From an uncultured Verrucomicrobiales bacterium (GTDB taxonomy: Bacteria > Verrucomicrobiota > Verrucomicrobiia > Verrucomicrobiales > Akkermansiaceae), in the NCBI GenBank assembly GCA_937916135.1, contig CALFTQ010000151.1:1-7238 (forward strand): DNA of 7,238 bases, in the 5' to 3' direction. The notes beneath the pieces were generated by a model. The model searched no databases and had not been told where the DNA came from. It worked only from the letters and a program-made list of their open reading frames with translations. Below, in pieces: positions 1-5,063 of the stretch (position 1 is the first letter of the stretch; each line of letters opens with the position of its first letter). A program made the translations under genes and the position numbers.

Positions 1-2
1 TC

Positions 3-41
3 GCCCTGACGGGCTCAAAATTCCTCGGGCTTTCAGCCCGA
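3..41. terminator. Paired hairpins downstream of nagZ, possible terminator
   Basis: Two hairpins follow nagZ on the minus strand: TCGGGCT (25-31) with AGCCCGA (35-41) around a three-base loop, then GCCC (3-6) with GGGC (11-14). Between them, reading from the gene, is GGAATTTTG, only a four-T run, so this is a weak terminator; it could also be a dispersed palindromic repeat cut by the window edge. Confidence 0.5.
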
Positions 42-44
42 CAA

Positions 45-56
45 ATTCCAATTTAC
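45..56 (+). repeat. 12-bp direct repeat bracketing nagZ, distal copy
   Basis: ATTCCAATTTAC here is identical to 1123-1134. This copy begins 7 bases beyond the nagZ stop codon on the downstream side of the gene, just before the terminator-like hairpin. Confidence 0.7.
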
Positions 57-62
57 CGGGGC

Positions 63-1121
63 TCAGTAATTCTGCACGGGGGAGCCGGGGGTGGCAGCCA
101 CTTCTGCCACGGAGGAGGTGAAATCCGCCACGTCCTTCAGATAATCATTCCACTCGATGAAGCGCATGGGCGGGTGAGTGGAGATATGGAGGCGGAACCT
201 CTCCACACGCAGCTCTACCTGCTCCTTAACCGCAGACGGCAGGGCGGCATAGGCCGCAGCCACGGCTTCCAGCTGCTCCGCAGCCCCATGGCAGACAAGT
301 GGCAAATCGCACCCGGCAAGCCAGGCAAGCGAGGCGGATTCTGCCGGGGTATAGCGCTTCGCAATGGCTCCCATGCACAAATCATCCGTAAAGACCACCC
401 CTTCATACCCCAGCTGGTCGCGCAGGAAGCTCTGCACCAGCGCCGGGGAGAGTGAGGTGGGCAGCTCCGCATCTATCTCCGGAATGAGCAGGTGCGCTAT
501 CATGAGCGAGGGGAGCTCCGGCATCAACGCCGTGAATGGCATGGCGGCCTCCCGCAGAAAATCATCCCGAGTGCCATGCAGCACGGGCAAATCGTGGTGC
601 GGGTCGCACGCTGCCGCCCCCATGCCGGGAAAATGCTTGCCACAGGTCATGATTCCCCGGCCGGCGGTAGCACGGTTCCACACACCTGCGTGAGAAATTA
701 CCTCCTGCGTTCCGCTTCCCCAGCAGCGGCTCGGCAGAGCATTCGCATGCGGCGATGCCAGATCAAGCACCGGCGCAAAATTCGTGTTCACCCCGAGCGT
801 ATGCAGGCAGTTGGCATTGTAATACGCCGCCTGGCGGATGAGGTGGCTGCTGCCCCGCTGCGCCATGGCTGCGGCAGAGGGCAGTTGCACCCCAATCTCC
901 GCGGTGCGCACCACGCGCCCGCCCTCCTGGTCGATGGCGACAATGGGCTCATCCGGCCCCTCAGTCAGGCGGCGCAGTTCATCGGTAAGCTCACGGGTGA
1001 GCTCGTAGTCCGCAATATTGCGGGTGAAGAGAATATAGCCCGCCGGTTGCAGGCGCGCGAACAGTCCGCGCTCCCTTTCGGTGAGCGCAAGCCCCTCTAC
1101 ACCTGCTATGACCGGCAGCAT
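63..1121 (-). CDS. nagZ: Beta-N-acetylhexosaminidase, glycoside hydrolase family 3 (NagZ-type)
   Basis: This 352-residue protein belongs to the single-domain (TIM-barrel) NagZ branch of GH3, which removes terminal beta-linked GlcNAc, classically from GlcNAc-anhydroMurNAc muropeptides in cytoplasmic peptidoglycan recycling. Visible motifs are AIDQEGGRVVR (residues 62-72), KHFPG (162-166), the Asp-x-His acid/base motif D173-P-H175, and GVVFTDD (241-247), in which D246 should be the catalytic nucleophile by the GH3 signature. There is no signal peptide, so it is probably cytoplasmic. The usual KHFPGHGDT stretch reads KHFPGMGAA here, a mild deviation. The ATG lies 9 bases after the pyrE stop, so the two genes are probably co-transcribed; only a weak TTGGA precedes the start. 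In a glycan-feeding organism it could also act on imported host oligosaccharides. Family assignment is firm, physiological substrate is inferred. Confidence 0.92.
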   Translation of the reverse strand: MLPVIAGVEGLALTERERGLFARLQPAGYILFTRNIADYELTRELTDELRRLTEGPDEPIVAIDQEGGRVVRTAEIGVQLPSAAAMAQRGSSHLIRQAAYYNANCLHTLGVNTNFAPVLDLASPHANALPSRCWGSGTQEVISHAGVWNRATAGRGIMTCGKHFPGMGAAACDPHHDLPVLHGTRDDFLREAAMPFTALMPELPSLMIAHLLIPEIDAELPTSLSPALVQSFLRDQLGYEGVVFTDDLCMGAIAKRYTPAESASLAWLAGCDLPLVCHGAAEQLEAVAAAYAALPSAVKEQVELRVERFRLHISTHPPMRFIEWNDYLKDVADFTSSVAEVAATPGSPVQNY

Positions 1122-1122
1122 G

Positions 1123-1134
1123 ATTCCAATTTAC
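1123..1134 (+). repeat. 12-bp direct repeat bracketing nagZ, proximal copy
   Basis: ATTCCAATTTAC here spans the pyrE stop codon and the 9-base gap before the nagZ start. It is identical and in the same orientation to 45-56, so the repeats enclose the whole nagZ gene. Confidence 0.7.
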
Positions 1135-1697
1135 TTATCACCGAAAATAGTGGCGCGGGTGAACATGGGGAACACCGGGATGCCGCGGCCTTCAATAGCC
1201 TCGCGCCCGCCTTCCTGGCGATCCACCAGCACCAATGCCGCCACCACCTTGCCACCCTCTGCCTCAATGGCATCAATGGCCTTCAGCGTGGAGCCGCCGG
1301 TGGTAATCACATCATCCACCACGATGACTTCCTGCCCTGCCTCGAAATTGCCTTCGATGCGCTTGCCGCGGCCATGGTCCTTGGCCTCTTTACGCACCGT
1401 GAACACCTTCAGCGGCTCCTCTGCCTCCACGGAATACATGCCAACGGCCAGAGAAATCGGATCAGCACCCATGGTCATACCACCAATCGAGGTCACTCCA
1501 GGGAACTTGGGCAGAATCTCCTCCTGCACCAGCTCCCAGCCCACCTGACCTATCAGATTGGCGCCGCGGGCATCAAGCGCCGTCACGCGGCAGTCGCAAT
1601 ACAAATCGCTTTCCTTGCCTGAGGCCAGAATGAAATGCCCGGTCTTGATTGATTTGGCAAGCAATATATTCAGAAGTTCTTTCTTGGCGTCTGTCAT
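1131..1697 (-). CDS. pyrE: Orotate phosphoribosyltransferase
   Basis: PyrE joins orotate to PRPP, giving orotidine monophosphate in de novo pyrimidine synthesis; it works as a cytoplasmic dimer. The 188-residue length is normal for the compact bacterial enzyme. The PRPP-binding signature VVDDVITTGGS occupies residues 126-136, the flexible catalytic loop with VRKEAKDHGRGKRIEG is at 101-116, and SIGGMTMGADPI (70-81) matches the substrate pocket region. The ATG at 1697 is the only sensible start, since the protein begins as expected for the family. A purine-rich GAGGAGAGAGG stretch lies about 14 bases or more upstream, too far for an ideal ribosome site, and it may instead be part of the promoter spacer. 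It is the first gene of a likely pyrE-nagZ unit transcribed away from the MarR gene. Confidence 0.96.
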   Translation of the reverse strand: MTDAKKELLNILLAKSIKTGHFILASGKESDLYCDCRVTALDARGANLIGQVGWELVQEEILPKFPGVTSIGGMTMGADPISLAVGMYSVEAEEPLKVFTVRKEAKDHGRGKRIEGNFEAGQEVIVVDDVITTGGSTLKAIDAIEAEGGKVVAALVLVDRQEGGREAIEGRGIPVFPMFTRATIFGDK

Positions 1698-1870
1698 AAC
1701 GGGGCTATTCTACCTCTCTCCTCTACAAAATGCAAGTATGTTTTGCCTCTCTTTTCTTTCGTATATTGAATTTATCACCTGCATTAACATAAGAATTTTT
1801 TCTAACAAAATTCGAAAAATTGTGTGCGTTTTGGCTGGACAACCCACTATTATGGTAGTAGTATAATGCC
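1698..1870. other. AT-rich divergent intergenic region between pyrE and the MarR gene
   Basis: These 173 bases separate two divergent genes and are clearly richer in A and T than their surroundings from about 1729 to 1830. They hold the tentative pyrE promoter, a TATAAT at 1862-1867 pointing to the MarR gene with no well-spaced -35 (TGGACA at 1836-1841 is 20 bases away), and imperfect AATTTTT/AAAAATT arms around 1794-1821. No small gene or RNA is evident. Confidence 0.6.
1707..1735 (-). promoter_or_regulatory. Tentative pyrE promoter
   Basis: On the minus strand TTGCAT (1735-1730) and TAGAAT (1712-1707) are 17 bases apart; the -10 box is five of six but the -35 only three of six. The start would be near 1700, three bases before the pyrE ATG. 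Weak support. Confidence 0.35.
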
Positions 1871-2323
1871 ATGGTTTGTACACAATCGCCACACGTACTA
1901 TTTCGAAAGCTACTGGAAATGCTTGATGACATGCGGAGAGAAAGCATTAAGACCATCAACTCTCCGACGCAGAAGAAGATGTATGGATTAACGGTGAGAC
2001 AAGGGTCTGCTGTTTCACAGTTGAAACTCATGTTGGAAGATACACCGGAAGGGGTATCGCTGAAGGAGCTGGCAAAGCGCATGCAGATGACAATACCCGC
2101 CACCTCCCTGCTGGTGGATAACATGGTAACCAAGGGCTTCATGGAAAGGAAGCCGAACCCGAACGACCGGCGGGCCGTATGCATCAAGCTGACGGAACGC
2201 GGGCTTTCCCTGTTTGATGATGTCTACGCCCGCTTCCATGATGAGCTGGACAGGAGAGCCCAGGCGCTCACACAGGAAGAGCTAGCAGCATTCTCCCGCA
2301 TCGTAGAGAAAATAAGCAGATAA
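1871..2323 (+). CDS. MarR-family transcriptional regulator
   Basis: This is a 150-residue winged helix-turn-helix protein. Helix 1 for dimerisation is around residues 8-30, the LTVRQGSAVSQLKLML segment (40-55) follows, the helix-turn-helix is VSLKELAKRM...LVDNMVTKGF (62-90), and the wing with the MarR hallmark NPNDRRAVCIKLTERG is at 96-111 (D99, R100, R101). Such dimers bind palindromes, usually repressing until a small ligand binds. The start at 1871 keeps helix 1 at the length seen in E. coli MarR; an ATG at 1919 is an alternative, because a TATAAT at 1862-1867 sits only three bases before the first ATG, and that start would give 134 residues. No Shine-Dalgarno precedes either. A strong terminator follows, so the gene is monocistronic, but the next operon carries a palindrome on its -35 box, making it a plausible target. 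The ligand cannot be deduced. Confidence 0.93.
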   Translation: MVCTQSPHVLFRKLLEMLDDMRRESIKTINSPTQKKMYGLTVRQGSAVSQLKLMLEDTPEGVSLKELAKRMQMTIPATSLLVDNMVTKGFMERKPNPNDRRAVCIKLTERGLSLFDDVYARFHDELDRRAQALTQEELAAFSRIVEKISR

Positions 2324-2327
2324 TTCT

Positions 2328-2358
2328 AAAAGGCGGCCTGGCAGGTCGCCTTTTTTTT
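2328..2358 (+). terminator. Rho-independent terminator of the MarR gene
   Basis: AAAAGGCG at 2328-2335 pairs with CGCCTTTT at 2347-2354, and the stem continues inward through a G-U pair and two C-G pairs to a TGGCA loop (2339-2343). A run of eight T follows the G+C stem at 2351-2358. It starts four bases after the MarR stop, so the regulator is transcribed separately from the YbjN-fabI unit. Confidence 0.93.
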
Positions 2359-2367
2359 GCAGGGTAA

Positions 2368-2387
2368 AGCTTGACTTATCTCAAGCT
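2368..2387. promoter_or_regulatory. Candidate operator: inverted repeat over the -35 box
   Basis: AGCTTGA (2368-2374) and TCAAGCT (2381-2387) are perfect inverted arms around CTTATC. The -35 hexamer TTGACT lies within it, so a bound protein would block RNA polymerase. Its 20-base size suits a MarR-family dimer, and the nearest regulator gene, 45 bases upstream, is of that family. It could also form a small RNA hairpin only if transcribed, which the promoter position argues against. Binding is inferred. Confidence 0.6.
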
Positions 2388-2399
2388 CGCGTGTAGTAT
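2371..2399 (+). promoter_or_regulatory. Sigma-70-type promoter for the YbjN-like gene and fabI
   Basis: TTGACT (2371-2376, five of six consensus bases) is separated by exactly 17 bases from TAGTAT (2394-2399, four of six). Transcription should begin near 2406, giving a leader of about 48 bases before the ATG at 2454. The -35 box lies inside an inverted repeat (listed separately). The tRNA promoter in this window uses the same TTGACT -35 sequence, supporting the call. Confidence 0.72.
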
Positions 2400-2453
2400 T
2401 GGTACACGAACAGAGGGGTATTCCCCCCCGCAACCCCATAGAAAAAACCTTTT

Positions 2454-2909
2454 ATGCCGAACCAACCGAATCTGCTGGCCCAGGTGCGCCAGCACCTGAT
2501 AAACCACGGCGAAGCCTACCAGTGGGTCACCATGGGAGCAAACAGCGAAAAAATCGGGCTTGCCTACCTGCCAGTGACGAATACGGAAATCCCCTGCTCT
2601 TTTATGTTCACCGAGCTCAGGGAGCCCTGCAGTCTGGTGTTTGACGTAAACTTTGCCTACCGCATTGCACCCGCCGACCGTTCCGAAGTCAGCATGCTGC
2701 TGCTTACCCTGAATGCCAACCTGCCGGAGGGCCAGTTGCTCATCGATATGGAAAGCGGGCTGGTGTACTACCGTCTCAAATACGTAGTAAACGATCCCAA
2801 TGTGAGCGATGAAGACATCCGCGCCCAGATCAAACACATGGAGGACGTAGGCATAGGCATGGCGCATACCTACCCGCGTATCATCATGCAGGAATTCCCC
2901 CTGTACTAA
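2454..2909 (+). CDS. YbjN-like domain protein of unknown function
   Basis: This 151-residue soluble protein resembles the YbjN/type III chaperone-like fold family (sometimes called bacterial sensory transduction regulators). The features I recognise are the mid-protein pattern LVFDVNFAYRIAPADRSEVSMLLLTLNANL (61-90), then GQLLIDMESGLVYYRLKY (93-110), then NVSDEDIRAQI (116-126), which is the characteristic order of amphipathic helix, IDxxSGxVxYR beta-hairpin and VSDExI helix. There is no signal peptide or membrane segment. No biochemical activity is established for the family; members are thought to act by protein binding. It lies 28 bases before fabI with no terminator between, so both are probably expressed from the promoter at 2371-2399. 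The start at 2454 has no Shine-Dalgarno; the purine run GAGGGG is about 36 bases upstream. Confidence 0.78.
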   Translation: MPNQPNLLAQVRQHLINHGEAYQWVTMGANSEKIGLAYLPVTNTEIPCSFMFTELREPCSLVFDVNFAYRIAPADRSEVSMLLLTLNANLPEGQLLIDMESGLVYYRLKYVVNDPNVSDEDIRAQIKHMEDVGIGMAHTYPRIIMQEFPLY

Positions 2910-2937
2910 AACATTAACCCCCATCTGAACAACCTAT

Positions 2938-3732
2938 ATGTCACTTGATAAACCCTTAGCAGGCAAAGTCGGCATCGTGACCGGCGTAGCCAATCACCGC
3001 AGTATCGCATTCGGCATTGCCAAGGCCTGGCATGAAGCCGGCGCCCGGCTCATCTTCAACTACCAGGGCGAACGCCTGAAAGACGGCGTCATCAAGCTGG
3101 TTCGCGAGCACTTCGGCGAGGACACCCCCGTGTGCTCACTGGATGTGACGGATGACCAATCCATTGCAGACTTCTTCACCTTCGTGGGAGAACACACCGA
3201 CCACGTGGATATGCTGCTGCATGCCGTGGCATTTGCACCGAAAGCCCCCGGCACCCTGGATGGCCACTTCTCCGATATTCCGCGCGATGCCTGGAACCTC
3301 TCCCTGCAGGTCTCGGCCTACTCGCTCATTGCCCTTTCCCGCGCCGTGGCTCCGTTCATGGTGAATGGCGGGTCCATCACCGCGCTGACCTATTACGCCA
3401 GCCAGAAAGTGGTGCCGAACTACAACCTGATGGCCGTTTCCAAGGCTGCGCTGGAAACCTGCTGCAAGTACCTCGCCTTTGACCTGGGCCGCCGCGAAGC
3501 CCCCATCCGGGTGAACTGCATATCCGCCGGTCCGGTGCAGACCCTGGCCGCACGCGGCGTATCCGGCTTCACCGGCATGTTCAAGGTGTACGAAGAGAAG
3601 GCGCCGCTGCAGCGCTCCTGCACGCTGGAGGAACTGGGAGCCACCGCCACCTATCTTGCCAGCGATGGCGCCGCATCCATGACCGGCCAGGTGCTCTACG
3701 TGGACGGCGGTTATGAAATCGTCGGCATGTAA
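2938..3732 (+). CDS. fabI: Enoyl-[acyl-carrier-protein] reductase (NADH), FabI type
   Basis: FabI catalyses the last step of each fatty-acid elongation cycle, reducing trans-2-enoyl-ACP with NAD(P)H; it is a cytoplasmic tetramer of the short-chain dehydrogenase family and the target of triclosan and isoniazid-type inhibitors. The 264 residues are typical. Seen here: the cofactor motif TGVANHRSIAFGIA (15-28), HAVAFAPK (95-102), the FabI active site with Y152 (in LTYYA), Y162 and K169 in NYNLMAVSKAALE, which fits the Y-x6-K spacing, then RVNCISAGPVQTLAARG (191-207) and the C-terminal TGQVLYVDGGYEIVGM. Residue A98 replaces the Gly found at position 93 of the E. coli enzyme. No Shine-Dalgarno is visible before the ATG. 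It follows the YbjN-like gene and is closed by a strong hairpin terminator. Confidence 0.95.
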   Translation: MSLDKPLAGKVGIVTGVANHRSIAFGIAKAWHEAGARLIFNYQGERLKDGVIKLVREHFGEDTPVCSLDVTDDQSIADFFTFVGEHTDHVDMLLHAVAFAPKAPGTLDGHFSDIPRDAWNLSLQVSAYSLIALSRAVAPFMVNGGSITALTYYASQKVVPNYNLMAVSKAALETCCKYLAFDLGRREAPIRVNCISAGPVQTLAARGVSGFTGMFKVYEEKAPLQRSCTLEELGATATYLASDGAASMTGQVLYVDGGYEIVGM

Positions 3733-3762
3733 GGGGCCGCAAACCTCTGATTCATCAGACAG

Positions 3763-3790
3763 GAAAGCCCGGGGGCACCCCCGGGCTTTC
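3763..3790. terminator. Bidirectional terminator between fabI and the tRNAs
   Basis: GAAAGCCCGGGGG (3763-3775) is a perfect inverted match to CCCCCGGGCTTTC (3778-3790), leaving a tiny central loop, so at least 12 pairs can form. On the plus strand it ends in CTTTCTTT and lies about 30 bases after the fabI stop; on the minus strand it lies 5 bases after the tRNA-Glu 3' end. The placement between convergent units indicates it stops both transcripts, although the T tracts are short and interrupted. Confidence 0.88.
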
Positions 3791-3795
3791 TTTAG

Positions 3796-3867
3796 CATCC
3801 CCACGCGGATTCGAACCGCGGTTCTATGACTGAGAATCATATGTCCTGACCCCTAGACGATGGGGAC
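3796..3867 (-). tRNA. tRNA-Glu (anticodon CTC)
   Basis: The minus strand folds into a full 72-base cloverleaf: acceptor GTCCCCA with TGGGGAT, D arm GTCT/GGAC, anticodon stem TATGA/TCATA with loop TTCTCAG (anticodon CTC), four-base variable loop, and T arm CGCGG/CCGCG with loop TTCGAAT. The discriminator base is G, as expected for bacterial tRNA-Glu. The CCA tail is not encoded. The first acceptor pair is G1-U72 rather than G1-C72. It lies 6 bases downstream of tRNA-Lys and must share its transcript. Confidence 0.97.
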
Positions 3868-3873
3868 GTTGAG

Positions 3874-3945
3874 TACGCGCGGAGGGATTTGAACCCTCGA
3901 CCAACGGATTAAAAGTCCGCTGCTCTACCGCTGAGCTACGCGCGC
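3874..3945 (-). tRNA. tRNA-Lys (anticodon TTT)
   Basis: The minus strand forms a 72-base cloverleaf: acceptor GCGCGCG with CGCGCGT, D arm GCTC/GAGC, anticodon stem GCGGA/TCCGT with loop CTTTTAA (anticodon TTT), variable loop TGGTC, and T arm GAGGG/CCCTC with loop TTCAAAT. The discriminator is A, normal for lysine. CCA is not encoded, and the terminal acceptor pair is again G1-U72. A strong promoter-like sequence lies just upstream on the same strand, so this is the first gene of a two-tRNA transcript. Confidence 0.97.
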
Positions 3946-3972
3946 ACTAGTGCTGCACAAAACAGCGAGCGG

Positions 3973-4001
3973 ATATTACAAGCTCCGGCATGCAAAGTCA
4001 A
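3973..4001 (-). promoter_or_regulatory. Promoter of the tRNA-Lys/tRNA-Glu transcript
   Basis: Read on the minus strand, TTGACT (4001-3996) and TAATAT (3978-3973) are spaced by exactly 17 bases. The start would be near 3966, leaving a leader of about 20 bases before tRNA-Lys. The bases right after the -10 box are GC-rich (CCGCTCGC), the kind of discriminator that in other bacteria confers stringent control of stable RNA genes; that regulation here is inferred. Confidence 0.82.
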
Positions 4002-4030
4002 GCACAAATCTGCACAAAAGCGGAAAAACA

Positions 4031-4059
4031 TGGACAAACACTCCATTGCATGCTATACA
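4031..4059 (+). promoter_or_regulatory. Candidate promoter of the Sel1-queG-peptidase-HU operon
   Basis: TGGACA (4031-4036) is 17 bases from TATACA (4054-4059), which is preceded by TG one base upstream (extended -10). The predicted start is at about 4066, the A of the chosen ATG, so the message may be leaderless or nearly so. This also argues that the in-frame ATG at 4030 is not the real start. The -10 box matches only four of six bases. Confidence 0.5.
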
Positions 4060-4065
4060 GGACGC

Positions 4066-5046
4066 ATGCAACGCAGTCTCACCCCGCTCATGCTACTGCT
4101 GTTCCTTTCCGGAACAGCGGGGGGAGGAATGCGGCCGGCAGACAATCTCAGCCAGTGGGACGTGGAAAGTATGTATGTGCAGGCGAAAGCCATGCTGGAA
4201 GACCGCTCCATTCAGAACGTGGAGGCCGTTCCCATGCTGCTGGAGACTTGTGCACGCGAAAAGCACATAGAAGCAGCACTGCTGCTCATGGATGTGTATG
4301 AAGGCAAGTTCAAAGGCTTGACGCCCAACCCGGAAAAAGCCACCAGCCAGGCCAGAAGCATGGCAGAAGCCCCCCAACTGGACAAAGTCACCCCCGGCGG
4401 CAGAGAAGCCCGCACAGCGGCCATGTACCGCCTGGCCTTGTATCAGGAAAAAGGAAGCGGTTGCAACGTCAATAAGCAGGAAGCTTTCAAGTGGATGCAG
4501 CAGGCGGCAAGACGCAACATGCCACAGGCAAAAGTGGAACTGGCACGCTACCTGATGACCGGAGTGGGCGTAAAACAAGCCCCGGAGGAAGCATGGAGGC
4601 TGCTGCACGAGCAAGCCCTTCAGGCGCCGGAAACGCCGCATCTCTTTTTCTACATGGGCTACATGTGCTATCAGGGGCTGGGAATCCCCCGCAATGCCCG
4701 CAAGGCATTTGAGCTTTTCCGCATGGGTGCCAGGCTGAACGACGCGCGCTGCCTGAACAATCTGGGAGCCATGTTTGAAAAAGGCTACCCGACCCCGAGA
4801 AACCCGGAAAACGCCCTGCGACTATACCGGAAAGCCGCTAACCTCGGCAACCGGGAAGCCTCTGCCAATATGCAGCGGCTTGCGTTCAAGGAGGGGATAC
4901 GGGCTCAGCATATCAGCTCCACCCCGAACGAAACACGAATCGACAACGCGACGCTGCACATCATCCAGGCGCTCCCCGTATCGGAGTATACCCGCGACAG
5001 GCTGAAAGGGTGGCTGTTGCTCACCCCCGACAAAGACGCCCTCTGA
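4066..5046 (+). CDS. Exported Sel1-repeat (TPR-like) protein
   Basis: I place the start at the ATG at 4066, giving 326 residues that open with a short signal peptide (R3, hydrophobic LMLLLFLSGTA at about 8-18). A longer reading from 4030 would add 12 residues over a candidate promoter and bury the signal. The body carries at least four Sel1-like repeats, about 119-150, 154-187, 194-226 and 228-262, each with the A/LxxLGxxYxxGxGVxxNxxKAFxxxxxAAxxGxxxA pattern, best seen in MGYMCYQGLGIPRNARKAFELFRMGA; a weaker one may lie at 69-100. Such solenoids act as protein-binding scaffolds, probably in the periplasm here. There is no catalytic motif and no lipobox cysteine. It heads a run of four plus-strand genes; queG starts 17 bases after its stop. 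Partner and role are unknown. Confidence 0.87.
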   Translation: MQRSLTPLMLLLFLSGTAGGGMRPADNLSQWDVESMYVQAKAMLEDRSIQNVEAVPMLLETCAREKHIEAALLLMDVYEGKFKGLTPNPEKATSQARSMAEAPQLDKVTPGGREARTAAMYRLALYQEKGSGCNVNKQEAFKWMQQAARRNMPQAKVELARYLMTGVGVKQAPEEAWRLLHEQALQAPETPHLFFYMGYMCYQGLGIPRNARKAFELFRMGARLNDARCLNNLGAMFEKGYPTPRNPENALRLYRKAANLGNREASANMQRLAFKEGIRAQHISSTPNETRIDNATLHIIQALPVSEYTRDRLKGWLLLTPDKDAL

Positions 5047-5063
5047 CACGCGCACAGCACACC

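Noticed and set aside
492..1622. A 376-codon open frame on the plus strand, antisense to nagZ and pyrE
   Set aside because: It crosses two well-supported genes and the gap between them, its product is rich in His, Arg and Gln with no family pattern, and long antisense frames are expected from biased codon use.
1766..1779. TTGAATTTATCACC as a second MarR site (autoregulation)
   Set aside because: It resembles the operator near fabI only loosely and lacks the inverted TCAA arm.
3136..3840. A 234-codon minus-strand frame antisense to fabI
   Set aside because: It runs through fabI, the terminator and into the tRNA-Glu gene; its protein has no recognisable domain.
4030..4065. Upstream start for the Sel1 protein
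   Set aside because: It would place 12 polar residues before the signal peptide and translate through the candidate promoter.
5010..5063. Upstream start for QueG
   Set aside because: QueG homology begins at the ATG at 5064; the extra residues overlap the end of the Sel1 gene.
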